64,000 nucleotides of DNA from CAZNPH01 sp964574985. GTDB taxonomy: Bacteria; Bacteroidota; Bacteroidia; Bacteroidales; SM23-62. Under the pieces are notes generated by a model that did not search any database, was not told the DNA's origin, and saw only the letters and a list, made by a program, of their open reading frames with translations. The translations under genes were made by a program, and so were the position numbers. This document shows positions 26,040-36,112 of this stretch, piece after piece; the stretch's first letter is position 1; each line of letters opens with the position of its first letter. The DNA lies in assembly GCA_964574985.1 (NCBI GenBank), contig CAZNPH010000020.1, positions 12,420 to 76,419 of the forward strand, written 5' to 3'.

Positions 26040-28367
26040 ATGGACAGACGAAAATTCTTAATCAATGCAGGGGCTGCCGTTCCCGTGTTTTCAGTTTTCG
26101 GGTCCCACGCAATGAAACTGGCTTCCGTAAAAACGGGGAAGTATCCCAACCTGAATGTTGAACGGAAGATCGTTGACGGCATTGCCGACGTGTTTGTCGA
26201 CGGGAAAATGATTCCGCGCACCTGGGGGAGCGCGGATATGCCGGGATTCTACGCACACCTGAAACCGTTCCAGTACAAGGAGGGAAACATCAATACTTTC
26301 TTTACATGCTTGTTTAATCCGTATATGTTTGGCTGGGACGGGAGGGATCATTATGATTATACCGAATATGAGGGTCACCTGGAACGCATAATAAGACTGC
26401 ACCCTGATATTCAGCTGGTCATGTATTGCGGATCCCGCAAGGGATGTCCCCCTTACTGGTGCAAAGACAACAAGGAAGAGTTGTTTACTTACATGGACGG
26501 GATGCAAAAGAATATTGCCTCATTTGCTTCCGGAAAATGGATCAGAGAAGGCGGCAATGCACTGGCAAAATTCATTGAACATTTTGAGAACAGCAAATAT
26601 GCCCAAAACATCATCGGATACAATCTCACCATGTCCGGTCAGGAATGGCTGATGGCAAGCGATGAAAGGGACGGGAATTTCGGGGATTTCTCAAAACCCA
26701 TGCAGATTGGTTTCCGGAAATGGCTGAAAGAATATTATCAAAATGATGTTGCAAGACTCCGGCGCAACTGGAGATCGGAAACCGCAACCTTTGAGAATGC
26801 AGCCGTTCCCACCGCCGAAGAACGAACGGCAGGCCAGGGAGAGGATAATTTTTTCCATCATATTGAAAATCTGGGCACCAAAGTGGCCGATTACTACAGA
26901 TGCTATAACGAGAGTGTGGCAAAAATGGCCGTTGAATTTTCACGGATCGTGAAAGAAGCATGCAACAACAGGAAGCTGGTGGGCATGTGCCAGGCGTATT
27001 CCTATTCCTGGCCGACCGATTGTGCCAATCCCATGGGCTCGGCACATAATGCGATCAGGATGATGGCAACATCACCCTACATCGACTATTTTCATTCGCC
27101 TTATGTTTATTACAACCGTGGCTTTGACGGCACGCACTACTCAGAACAATCGGCAGATACCATTTTGCTGCACGGGAAACTCATGATAAGCCAGAATGAC
27201 TCGAAGCTGCACATGAAGGACAACTGGTCGAAAAATTCATGGACCCCTTATGAGTCAATTCAGCTGATGTCACGGGATAATTCATACATGATGTCCAAAA
27301 ACGGGCATATGTATTATTATGACATTTCAGACATGGGAACCTACCGTGCACAGAACAGCGAATCCGAATACAATCCTTTTCATTACGATTCTCCTGAATT
27401 AATGGAGCATATAGGCAAACTGGTTACAATAGTGAATGAGAACCAACGGTTGAAGCCGGATCACATCAGGGAAATAGCTCTTTTCAAATCTTCCGATTCG
27501 CCATATTACCGGAAAGTGGAAAACGTATTCCTGAAACTGTATGCCGAGGGATTGCGCCAATGGCAGTTGCCTTACGTGGGTTGCCCTTTTGATGACTATA
27601 TTTTTGAGGATTTTGAGGATATCCCCTACAAATACAAAGTGTATATCTTCATGAATGCCTTTTATGTGCCCTCCGAAACCCGCAGAAAAGTCCGCAAAAA
27701 AATAGAAGATGACGGCGCCACCGCCATCTGGTTTTATGCTCCGGGCTATGTTGATGAGAACGGCCCGTCATTGGCCAACATGGAAGAACTCACCGGATTT
27801 ACCATCCGGAAAAAAAATGAGAAAGGATTTTTGCATGTGGATGTTTCGGAGCAGGGCCATCCCTTCCACCGGAACATCGGCACCGACAACTTTGGCAGCA
27901 ACATATCCCCCCATTATTTCAAGGACAAGATCCTCTGGCTGGGATGGGCCATGGACCGGAACCAGTACAAGTTTGCCCCCCGGTTCTATGTTGACGATGA
28001 CCGGGCAACCGTACTGGGAACATACAGCACAACCGGCGAACCCGGCTATGCCGTGAAAAAAACCGGCAAAGGCACGTCTGTTTTCATGGCGCCCCCGATG
28101 CCGCCTCCCGAACTGTTGACCAATATCTTCAGGGAAGCAGGTGTGCATATTTACAGCGAAACCCAGGATCTGATATACGCCAACCAGCGTTTTGTGACAT
28201 TCTGCAACCGGTCCGGTCCGGGTGCAAAAACCCTGTTCCTGCCTTCGGTATCAGAAATTCAGGATGCTTTTACGGGCGAGACCCTTGCGCAATCCGGCGA
28301 TAAACTCAGATTTGATGCGAAAGACGGTGAAACCAGGATATTCAAAGTAACACCCAAAAACGGATGA
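26040..28367 (+). CDS. GH42-like putative glycoside hydrolase, first of a tandem pair
   Basis: 775 aa, with a twin-arginine-like signal 'DRRKFLINAGAAVPV'. It shares with the next gene 'IEHFENSKYAQNIIGYN', 'FRKWLKEYYQNDVARLRRNW', 'DYFHSPYVYYNRGFDGTHYS', 'KYKVYIFMNAFYVPSETRRK' and 'GATAIWFYAPGYVDENGPSL'. The layout (TIM barrel, trimerisation-like domain, small C-terminal beta domain) and the phrase 'DVARLRRNW' are those of GH42/GH165-like beta-galactosidases. Catalytic residues cannot be assigned with certainty. The 4-base overlap with the next gene's upstream ATG marks a shared transcript. Confidence 0.65.
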   Translation: MDRRKFLINAGAAVPVFSVFGSHAMKLASVKTGKYPNLNVERKIVDGIADVFVDGKMIPRTWGSADMPGFYAHLKPFQYKEGNINTFFTCLFNPYMFGWDGRDHYDYTEYEGHLERIIRLHPDIQLVMYCGSRKGCPPYWCKDNKEELFTYMDGMQKNIASFASGKWIREGGNALAKFIEHFENSKYAQNIIGYNLTMSGQEWLMASDERDGNFGDFSKPMQIGFRKWLKEYYQNDVARLRRNWRSETATFENAAVPTAEERTAGQGEDNFFHHIENLGTKVADYYRCYNESVAKMAVEFSRIVKEACNNRKLVGMCQAYSYSWPTDCANPMGSAHNAIRMMATSPYIDYFHSPYVYYNRGFDGTHYSEQSADTILLHGKLMISQNDSKLHMKDNWSKNSWTPYESIQLMSRDNSYMMSKNGHMYYYDISDMGTYRAQNSESEYNPFHYDSPELMEHIGKLVTIVNENQRLKPDHIREIALFKSSDSPYYRKVENVFLKLYAEGLRQWQLPYVGCPFDDYIFEDFEDIPYKYKVYIFMNAFYVPSETRRKVRKKIEDDGATAIWFYAPGYVDENGPSLANMEELTGFTIRKKNEKGFLHVDVSEQGHPFHRNIGTDNFGSNISPHYFKDKILWLGWAMDRNQYKFAPRFYVDDDRATVLGTYSTTGEPGYAVKKTGKGTSVFMAPPMPPPELLTNIFREAGVHIYSETQDLIYANQRFVTFCNRSGPGAKTLFLPSVSEIQDAFTGETLAQSGDKLRFDAKDGETRIFKVTPKNG

Positions 28368-28369
28368 TC

Positions 28370-30658
28370 ATGAAAAAAATATATTCATTCATAGCCGCTT
28401 TGATCTGTATCTTTTTCCTGACCCGGGTAAACGGACAAAGCTTTGAGAACATTTCGGTCAGTGTTGAAAAAGCAAACGGCATGCCGCACATTTTTGTCAA
28501 CGGCGAAAAAATATCCAGGACAATGGCCTGCCTTGATGATCCGGGATTTTTGGCCAGCTGGAAAATTGACCAGTATTCCGGGGCCATTGACAATTATTTT
28601 CTGCCTTTAAACACTCCTTTTATGTTTGGCTGGCACGGGGGTGACATTTATACCTATATCGATTATGAGAAGCACATCGATGGCATTTTGAAAAAGAAAC
28701 CCGATGCCAGGTTTTTCCTGTATGTGGGGACACGAATGTCAGCTCCTTATTACTGGATCACCGGACATCAGGACCAGTTGTGCATTTATCCGACCGGACA
28801 CAAGGTGAGTTTTCCTTCCATGGCCTCCGGATTATGGTTGAAAGACAGCAAGGCTGCCGTTGAGAAATTTGTTGAACACTTTGAAAACAGCAAATATGCA
28901 AAGCACATCCTGGGCTACAATGTGATCATTTCAGATGACGAATGGAACGGGATCGGTGAATCCAACAGCAGTGTCTCCAGTGTCTTCACCGATGTCCGGG
29001 GAGATTTTTCAAAACCCATGCTGGAAGGTTTCCGCGGTTACCTGCGCGGAAAATATCACGATGATGTTTACGAATTAAGAGAAAAATGGAAAAATGCCAG
29101 CGTCAACTTCCACGATGCGATCCTGCCTACAATGGCCGAACGCGAGAGTTTTAACAAGAACGGTTTTTTCTGGCACTATGGCGACAAAAACAGGGGAAGC
29201 AGCCTGGTTGATTATTTCGAATATTACAACAAACTAAATGCCCGGATGGCCATAGAATATTGCAAATCAATTAAAAAGGCCTCAAACAACAAAAAACTCG
29301 CCGGTGCAATGATCGGCTACACCTACAATTCCAACAGGCGGTGGGGCAGCAATTTCCCGCAAACCAACGGCCACAGGGCATACACAGATATCATGCAGTC
29401 TAAGTACATTGATTTTGTGCATTCTCCGTATCACAGATTTAACCGCGGGTTGGACGGAACACATTATTCCCAGCATGCCGTTCATTCTGTGCATCTCAAC
29501 AATAAATTGCTTTTCGACCGCATTGATCCGGCTACTCACCTGATGCTGGACGTAAAAGAGCCTTCAAACCAATGGGAAAGCTTACAGATCTTTAAGCGGG
29601 ATGTGGCATATGCACTAACCCATAACCTGCATTACTACTGGCTTGACCACTCTTCAAACCTGAGTGGCAGGGCCGGTCATCCGTCAGAATATGAAGATTT
29701 CATATTTGATGAGCCGGAAATGAAGGAAATGATTGCCCGGCTCAAACAGCTGACCGATCAAAGTACCGGGGGAGAAAGCGTTTCGGAAGTGGCCATATTT
29801 ACTTCCATGGAAGCGCCGTATTACCACAGAATGGACCGGGTGGCGGAGTATCTTTTTGTTGAAGGACTGCGGCAGTACGTTATGCCCGGAACGGGAGTCC
29901 CCTTTGATGATTATGTGCTGGAGGACTTCAGCAAGGTTGACAAATCCTATAAGGTCTATATCTTCCCCAATGCTTTTTACGTGCCTTCTGAAATGCGGAA
30001 AAACATCCGCGAAAAACTGGAAGAAGAGGGCGCAACGGCCATCTGGTTCTATGCACCGGGATATGCCGATGAATCAGGAGTTTCGTTGAATAACATGCAG
30101 GATTTGACAGGAATGGAATTTGAAATCGCCACTGATTTTGATTATCTGATTGTTGAGCCGGAAGATGAGTTTTCGGCCAGAACCGGAATTGAATCGTTCG
30201 GTTCGAACCTGTCGCTTAACGGGTTCGACAAAAAAATCTCCGGTTCAGAATGGCCTGAAGCCCCTGATGAGGAATACAAATTCCAGCCATATTTTTATCC
30301 GGTAGAAGACCTGGAAGTCTTTGGCAGGTATAAAAATAATGAGAAACCGGCCCTGGTTAAAAAAAATGTCAATGGATCAAGGTCAGTGTTTATCGGAGCG
30401 CCCATGGTCCCTTCAGACATTATGAAATCCCTGCTTGAATATGCAGGGGTGCACATTTACAGTGACAACGGGAACCTGGTTTATGCAAACGACAAATACC
30501 TGGGCTGTGTCTTTAAGTCCGGCGGAAAACACATCATCCAACTGCCGGAAAGAGTAACCGTAATCGATCTGATGACCGGTAACCGATTATTCAAAAATAC
30601 CCGTGAGATTGAAATTTCTGCAAAAAAAGGCGAAACAAGGATTTTTGAATTACAATGA
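28370..30658 (+). CDS. GH42-like putative glycoside hydrolase, second of a tandem pair
   Basis: 762 aa from the ATG at 28370, which gives a clean Sec signal (about 24 residues ending 'RVNGQS'); an ATG at 28364 would overlap the previous stop. It parallels the neighbour over its full length ('VEHFENSKYAKHILGYN', 'FRGYLRGKYHDDVYELREKW', 'DFVHSPYHRFNRGLDGTHYS', 'GATAIWFYAPGYADESGVSL'). The two proteins use different export signals (Sec here, Tat-like upstream). A beta-galactosidase-type activity on the locus glycan is inferred from domain layout only. Confidence 0.65.
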   Translation: MKKIYSFIAALICIFFLTRVNGQSFENISVSVEKANGMPHIFVNGEKISRTMACLDDPGFLASWKIDQYSGAIDNYFLPLNTPFMFGWHGGDIYTYIDYEKHIDGILKKKPDARFFLYVGTRMSAPYYWITGHQDQLCIYPTGHKVSFPSMASGLWLKDSKAAVEKFVEHFENSKYAKHILGYNVIISDDEWNGIGESNSSVSSVFTDVRGDFSKPMLEGFRGYLRGKYHDDVYELREKWKNASVNFHDAILPTMAERESFNKNGFFWHYGDKNRGSSLVDYFEYYNKLNARMAIEYCKSIKKASNNKKLAGAMIGYTYNSNRRWGSNFPQTNGHRAYTDIMQSKYIDFVHSPYHRFNRGLDGTHYSQHAVHSVHLNNKLLFDRIDPATHLMLDVKEPSNQWESLQIFKRDVAYALTHNLHYYWLDHSSNLSGRAGHPSEYEDFIFDEPEMKEMIARLKQLTDQSTGGESVSEVAIFTSMEAPYYHRMDRVAEYLFVEGLRQYVMPGTGVPFDDYVLEDFSKVDKSYKVYIFPNAFYVPSEMRKNIREKLEEEGATAIWFYAPGYADESGVSLNNMQDLTGMEFEIATDFDYLIVEPEDEFSARTGIESFGSNLSLNGFDKKISGSEWPEAPDEEYKFQPYFYPVEDLEVFGRYKNNEKPALVKKNVNGSRSVFIGAPMVPSDIMKSLLEYAGVHIYSDNGNLVYANDKYLGCVFKSGGKHIIQLPERVTVIDLMTGNRLFKNTREIEISAKKGETRIFELQ

Positions 30659-30767
30659 TTGCTGTGATACCCTGCCGGAGAAACCATCAAAAGTCTACTT
30701 TGCCTGTATCGATCCTCATGATATTATAACAGACTTGAAATATTATTTATCAGAATTTTTCTCATGA
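30657..30767 (+). pseudogene. Remnant of a GH43-like gene C-terminus
   Basis: Reading 30657 to TGA 30765-30767 gives 36 codons that include 'EKPSKVYFACIDPHDII'. This resembles the C-terminus of the GH43-like protein encoded at 41359 ('GKPSHVFYACIDPDGEIYN'). No start or upstream part is present, and the stop overlaps the ATG of the following sulfatase. I read it as the last piece of a gene that once preceded that sulfatase, now joined directly to the GH42-like gene. It marks a recombination junction. Confidence 0.6.
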
Positions 30768-32230
30768 AAACAGAACTGATCCTTATTTCCGCACTGGCAG
30801 CCGTTTCTGGATGTAAGTCTGAAAGAAAAACAAATGCATTGGAAATTCAGCATCCCAACATCATTTTAATCGTTGCCGACGATTTGGGTTACGGAGATCT
30901 GGGCTGCTACGGGAATAAAATAGTCGACACCCCCGAACTGGATAAACTGGCCGGGAAGGGAATACGGTTTACGAATGCATACGCATCCTGCACGGTATGC
31001 TCACCCACAAGAGCAGCTCTGCTTACAGGCAAGAATCCGGTTGCGCTCAATCTCACAGATTTTATTCCGGGACGGCAAGCGAACGGACCCGGGACCCATC
31101 ACAAGCTCATATCACCAAAATTCAATAACCATCTGCCGCTTGAAGAGACCACCATTGCAGAAATGCTAAAGCCCCTTGATTATGCATGTGCATCAATTGG
31201 CAAATGGCATCTCGGAGGAGAAGGATACCTGCCCACCGATCAAGGATTTGACATGAATATTGCCGGAAATCATTTTGGCATGCCTCCATCGTACTATTAT
31301 CCCTATACATCTGAAAAAAAATGGCGTACCCATAAGATAACAAATCTTGAATTACGCGATGATTCACTCTATCTTACCGACAGACTCACCAATGAAGCCA
31401 TACATTTCATTAAATCACAGAATGACAATCCTTTCTTTTTATATATGTCATATTACACAGTTCATATACCGCTGGAAGGCAGGAAGGATCTGGTCGAAAA
31501 ATATAGCAAAAGAATAAAGGATCTGAATGATTCATTTAATCTGAATTCTGATTATCTGGCCATGATTGAAAGCCTGGATCAAAATGTGGGAAGAATTATG
31601 AACACGCTCAGGACTGAGAATATTGAAGATAAGACCATTGTATTTTTTATTTCAGATAACGGAGGATGGGCTCTGGTGGATAAAAAAGATGGGGGCGATC
31701 AGAAATATACGGGATGGGAAACACAGGCTGCAAATAATCATCCGCTGCGTGCAGGCAAAGGTACATTATATGAGGGAGGTTTGCGTGTTCCCGCCATAAT
31801 CAGCTGGCCCGGGAAAATAAAACCAGGCAGGATCTCTGATGAATTAATTATCAGTACAGATATATTCCCCACCATAATGGATATCATTGACAAGGAAATC
31901 GAGTATCCTGTTGAAGGCATCAGCCTGCTTCCACATCTGATTGAAAATAAAAATATTAACAGAGAGGAGCTTCACTGGCATTATCCGCATTATCATCTAA
32001 CAACTCCCGGATCAGTAATCAGGAAAGGCGATTATAAGCTGATCAGGTTTTATGAAGATAATCACCTTGAGCTGTACAATTTAAATAAAGATATGGCTGA
32101 AACAGATAATCTTACAGCCAAATTACCAGAAAAAACCCGTCAGATGCACCGGGAATTAAATCTATGGCTGAAGAAAACGGGCGCAGAAAAGCCTGTTCCC
32201 AATCCATGTTATGGCGGTGAAATGAATTGA
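30764..32230 (+). CDS. S1-type sulfatase lipoprotein (Cys-type)
   Basis: 488 aa. Lipoprotein signal with 'AAVSGC' (Cys17). Metal site 'IILIVADDLGYGDLGCYG', formylglycine motif C79-S-P-T-R followed by 'ALLTGK', 'IGKWHLGG' and 'VFFISDNGGW' are all present, so the active site looks complete. Start ATG 30764 overlaps the stop of a gene remnant. The gene is noticeably A+T-richer than the genes before 30650, and this character continues through the next four genes, suggesting a block with a separate origin. Substrate unknown. Confidence 0.9.
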   Translation: MKTELILISALAAVSGCKSERKTNALEIQHPNIILIVADDLGYGDLGCYGNKIVDTPELDKLAGKGIRFTNAYASCTVCSPTRAALLTGKNPVALNLTDFIPGRQANGPGTHHKLISPKFNNHLPLEETTIAEMLKPLDYACASIGKWHLGGEGYLPTDQGFDMNIAGNHFGMPPSYYYPYTSEKKWRTHKITNLELRDDSLYLTDRLTNEAIHFIKSQNDNPFFLYMSYYTVHIPLEGRKDLVEKYSKRIKDLNDSFNLNSDYLAMIESLDQNVGRIMNTLRTENIEDKTIVFFISDNGGWALVDKKDGGDQKYTGWETQAANNHPLRAGKGTLYEGGLRVPAIISWPGKIKPGRISDELIISTDIFPTIMDIIDKEIEYPVEGISLLPHLIENKNINREELHWHYPHYHLTTPGSVIRKGDYKLIRFYEDNHLELYNLNKDMAETDNLTAKLPEKTRQMHRELNLWLKKTGAEKPVPNPCYGGEMN

Positions 32231-32245
32231 TGATCAGATATAAAA

Positions 32246-32750
32246 ATGATTAATAGAATTAAAATGGGGAAGAATTGGAGCATATTCAATTTCATCATAC
32301 TGTATTTTCTTCTGGTTTCTTCCAGACCAGTTGCCCGGGATCACATAAGAATTGAAAGATCTGGGGCTGAATTGTCCTGGGATCTGTTTACAGATAAAGC
32401 CCTGCTTAAAAATACGGATAATGATAAAATAATTTGGGAAGGCAGCTTATTGCCAGCTATCTGGTATACATTTGACGGAACCAGTCTATACTATTCCAAA
32501 GCAGATGTTGATGAAAGCAGAAGCCGGGTGGTCCCAAGCCTGGAATATCCTTTCTGGCCTGATTGGACCGCCGATGGTTACTGCATTCCAACGGCCGCTT
32601 TATAGTGCAGCCATGGGAAACAACCATGGTCTGATCGTAATGGGAAGTGGCGTAATAGCAGATGCTGCCATGACATTAATGATTAAGGCATCCACAGGGT
32701 GCATCCAGTATCTCTACAGAGAAGATTTGTGGGGGGGATACAACCGGTGA
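32246..32750 (+). pseudogene. Frameshifted and truncated secreted-protein gene
   Basis: The first frame (32246-32605) encodes a signal peptide and about 90 further residues, including 'LLPAIWYTFDGTSLYYSKAD' and 'YPFWPDWTADGY', before a stop. A second frame runs on past that stop with 'RPLYSAAMGNNHGLIVMGSG' and ends at 32750. A single frameshift near 32580-32600 joins the two into one continuous protein. Even so it is only about 165 residues and stops abruptly, so the gene appears both frameshifted and cut. I do not recognise the family. Confidence 0.55.
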
Positions 32751-32877
32751 ATTGCTGGGGGCGTTTGGAATCTTTCAACGGCAAACAACATTTAACTTCG
32801 CTGGCATTAAGAGAAAAAAATTTGTAGTTTTTCAATAATATATTATAGCCATGTACATTAATGTTGGTCTGAATTCG

Positions 32878-35262
32878 ATGAGAAAGTATCTGTTATTGTT
32901 CATTTCAGTTGGGGCATGCCTCCAGCTAAAATCCCAGGAATTCGACGTCCCGAACAATTTCGGAGATCACAAGATGCATTATTGGCGGGCCGTTTGGATC
33001 AGTCATCCTGCCGCCTCTCCTTATGAATACGGGGTTTATCATTTCAGGCGGTCCTTTGAATTGAAGAATGTACCTGCCGAACTGAACATGCATGTCTCTG
33101 CTGATAACCGCTATAAACTCTATATCAATGGACAATATGTATTAATGGGTCCTGCGCGGGGAGACCTGATGCACTGGCGTTATGAAACTGCCGATATTAC
33201 CAGATATTTGAAAGAAGGGAAAAACCTGATAGCCGCATTGGTTTATAACATGGGTGAACATACGCCTGTTGCCCAAATGACCAGGCAAACAGCATTTATT
33301 TGTCAATTGGGAGAAGCGGAAGAGTCTTCAGTCTATACGGGAGACGGAAACTGGAAAGTAATACAAAATGAAGGATACCAACCGTTGCCCTGGGATCATC
33401 AGGTAAGGGGCTATTATGTGGCAGGTCCGGGTGATCGAATAGATGCCGGCATATATCCATGGGGCTGGGAAAAGAAAGAATACGATGACAACCATTGGCT
33501 CTCTGCCAGGAAAGTAGCTGACGGCAAAGGAAGAGGAGCAATGAATAATGCCCATTGGTATCTGGTACCCCGAACCATTCCCTTTCTGGAAGAAAGCAAA
33601 CAGAAAATTCCCACGCTAAGAAGAATTGAAGGGGCTGATTTGGAAATAGGTTTCCACAAAGGAAAATCAACGATTATTCCTGCCAACACAAAAGTTTCTG
33701 TTTTGCTGGACAATGAAGTGTATACGGTTGGATTTCCCAGATTGAACTTAAGCAAAGGGGAAGACAGCAAAATTAAGATTACCTATGCGGAAACTTTATT
33801 CAATCCGGATAAGACCAAGGGACACCGTGGTAAAATCAAGGGGAAGAAGATCTATGGCATATACGATGAATATTTCCCCGACGGTGGAATGAACAGGATT
33901 TACCAACCGCTCTGGATCAAAACATTCCGGTATATTCAGCTTGATATCGAAACGAAAGAGAAACCGCTTATAATATCAGATTACCACAATGTTTTTACTG
34001 CTTATCCTTTTCAGGAAAATGCTGTTTTTGAGACAGAGGATGAAGGATTGAGTAATATCTGGGATATCAGCTGGCGGACTTCCCGTTTATGTGCCTTGGA
34101 AACATATATGGATTGTCCCTATTATGAACAGTTGAACTATGCAGGCGATACCAGGGTCCAGGCTATGATCTCGCTGTTTGTTTCCGGAGACGAGCGGCTG
34201 ATAAAAGACGCCATCAGGATGTTTGACTGGTCCCGAACCCCGCTGGGAATTACACAGGGGAGATATCCCAGCAGGATTCCGGTGATGATTCCTACGTATT
34301 CGCTCTATTTGATTTCCATGTTGCATGATCTTTACCTGTACAGGGAAGAAGATGAATTTATCAAACCTTATTTATCTTCGGTAAGAGGTATCCTGGAATA
34401 CTATGAAGCTTTTCTGGATGAAAAGGATCTGCTGGAAAATCTGGAATGGTGGCAATATACCGATGCAGCCTATGCACGGGGAATTCCTCCGGGAACCAAT
34501 GATGGCAATTCCACCATGCTCAACCTCTTGTATATATATACCATTCAGCAGGCAGTAGATCTATTTGAACACTTTGGATGGCATCAGGAAGAGAAGAAAT
34601 GGAAAAATAAGGAACAGCAAATTAAATCGGCGGTGGCTGAATATTGCTATAATCCTGAAAAAGAGCTATATGCTGAGACACCTGACGGAGAAATATTTTC
34701 CCAGCATACCAATATATTCGCCATACTGACCAATACAGCTCCTGAGGAAAAACAACAGGAGTTAATGCTGAAAGTAATAAACGATCCCGGCTTAATTCAA
34801 ACCCGGCTGTTTTTTAATTTCTATTTTTTCAGGGCATTAAAACAGGCCGGACTGTCTCATCTTTACTTTGATCATCTGGATACCTGGTATGATATGCTCG
34901 AATACGGTTATACCACTTGCGGGGAATGGGGTAAACTGGAGACCGACAGATCGGACTGCCATGCCTGGAGTGCTACGCCCGTTTTCGATTATATGAATAT
35001 ATTACTGGGGATTGACTCTTCCAAACCGGGGTTTAAAGAAGTGGAAATCAAACCTGCTTTTGGCAGACTGGATAAATTGAAGGGTAGCTTTCCGCATCCA
35101 AAGGGGCCTGTCAAAATCAATTTGTCAAAGAAAGGGAAGGTAGTTAAGGGAACTGTTCATCTCCCCCCGGGATTACAGGGAAAGATGTTGATAGGATATG
35201 ACAGTCAATATTTAAATAGTGGAAAAAATGTAATTAAAATGCAAAGCAATGAGAATAATTAA
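32878..35262 (+). CDS. GH78-like alpha-L-rhamnosidase
   Basis: 794 aa from the ATG at 32878, which gives a Sec signal peptide ending 'QLKSQE'; the ATG at 32851 lies upstream of it and I reject it. A carbohydrate-binding-like beta domain (about 40-170, 'HVSADNRYKLYINGQYVLMG') precedes an (alpha/alpha)6 barrel. The motif at Asp412, 'DCPYYEQLNYAGDTR', is the GH78 signature in the YYEQ variant, with Glu as expected general acid. A C-terminal beta domain closes the protein ('GKVVKGTVHLPPGLQGKM'). It overlaps the next gene by 14 bases, implying co-translation. It differs clearly from the GH78 protein at 9943, so the two probably cut different linkages. Confidence 0.8.
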   Translation: MRKYLLLFISVGACLQLKSQEFDVPNNFGDHKMHYWRAVWISHPAASPYEYGVYHFRRSFELKNVPAELNMHVSADNRYKLYINGQYVLMGPARGDLMHWRYETADITRYLKEGKNLIAALVYNMGEHTPVAQMTRQTAFICQLGEAEESSVYTGDGNWKVIQNEGYQPLPWDHQVRGYYVAGPGDRIDAGIYPWGWEKKEYDDNHWLSARKVADGKGRGAMNNAHWYLVPRTIPFLEESKQKIPTLRRIEGADLEIGFHKGKSTIIPANTKVSVLLDNEVYTVGFPRLNLSKGEDSKIKITYAETLFNPDKTKGHRGKIKGKKIYGIYDEYFPDGGMNRIYQPLWIKTFRYIQLDIETKEKPLIISDYHNVFTAYPFQENAVFETEDEGLSNIWDISWRTSRLCALETYMDCPYYEQLNYAGDTRVQAMISLFVSGDERLIKDAIRMFDWSRTPLGITQGRYPSRIPVMIPTYSLYLISMLHDLYLYREEDEFIKPYLSSVRGILEYYEAFLDEKDLLENLEWWQYTDAAYARGIPPGTNDGNSTMLNLLYIYTIQQAVDLFEHFGWHQEEKKWKNKEQQIKSAVAEYCYNPEKELYAETPDGEIFSQHTNIFAILTNTAPEEKQQELMLKVINDPGLIQTRLFFNFYFFRALKQAGLSHLYFDHLDTWYDMLEYGYTTCGEWGKLETDRSDCHAWSATPVFDYMNILLGIDSSKPGFKEVEIKPAFGRLDKLKGSFPHPKGPVKINLSKKGKVVKGTVHLPPGLQGKMLIGYDSQYLNSGKNVIKMQSNENN

Positions 35263-36106
35263 ACCATTAATAATTTGTATTTACTTATTTATTCCCGGTT
35301 CAGTCAATGCACAGGAAGTAATTTATTTGTGGCCGGGGAAAGTACCGTCTGAGTCAAAGCCCAGGGCAGAACCGGTTATTTCAGACAACAACAGAGGCGG
35401 GGTGACCAGAATAGCAGAAGTGACCAATCCGTTGATCCGGGTTTTTGAACCGGCAAAGGGAAAAGGAAATGGTGCCGGTATAGTCATTTGCCCGGGAGGT
35501 GGTTATAGTATTCTCGCCATCGATAAGGAAGGATATGAAGTGGCTGATTGGTTCAGCAACATAGGATATACAGTATTTGTGCTGCAATACCGGGTGCCGC
35601 AAAAACAAGAAGGTGCCTTAATGGATATTCAGCGGGCCATCAGAACAATAAGGTATATGGCCGGTCAATGGGATCTTGATCCAAACAGGATAGGTGTAAT
35701 GGGGTTTTCAGCGGGCGGAAGTCTCTCTGCCAGAGCATCGACCTTATTCGACAAGCAGAGCTATCCGGTTATTGATGAAATGGATTCAATTTCTTGCAGG
35801 CCGGATTTTGCAATATTAATTTATCCGGCCTATCTGGATAAAGGTGAAAACAACACGCTCACCTCTGAATTAAATGTCACCCCGGCAACACCGCCCATGT
35901 TCATTTTTGTGGCGGCCGACGATAAACATGCCAATAGCTCGCTTGTAATGGCCGGAGCTTTACGGGAAGCCAAAGTCCCTGTGGAATTACATGTATATCC
36001 TGCAGGCAGACATGGATTTGGTATGAGACCCGGCAATAAGGCGGCGGTAACCTGGCCGGGACTGGCCCAAAAGTGGCTGCAGGATTTTGTATTAATTGGT
36101 AACTGA
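35249..36106 (+). CDS. Secreted alpha/beta-hydrolase, acetyl-xylan-esterase-like
   Basis: 285 aa with a signal peptide ending 'SVNAQE'. Alpha/beta-hydrolase features: oxyanion region 'IVICPGGGYSILA', nucleophile Ser154 in 'GFSAGG', acid Asp in 'FVAADDKHA' and His in 'AGRHGFG'. This arrangement is seen in esterases that remove acetyl groups from plant polysaccharides. The gene overlaps the rhamnosidase before it and lies 6 bp ahead of the TIM-barrel gene, forming a three-gene unit. De-esterification of the same glycan is the likely role. Confidence 0.8.
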   Translation: MRIIKPLIICIYLFIPGSVNAQEVIYLWPGKVPSESKPRAEPVISDNNRGGVTRIAEVTNPLIRVFEPAKGKGNGAGIVICPGGGYSILAIDKEGYEVADWFSNIGYTVFVLQYRVPQKQEGALMDIQRAIRTIRYMAGQWDLDPNRIGVMGFSAGGSLSARASTLFDKQSYPVIDEMDSISCRPDFAILIYPAYLDKGENNTLTSELNVTPATPPMFIFVAADDKHANSSLVMAGALREAKVPVELHVYPAGRHGFGMRPGNKAAVTWPGLAQKWLQDFVLIGN

Positions 36107-36112
36107 TTAACT

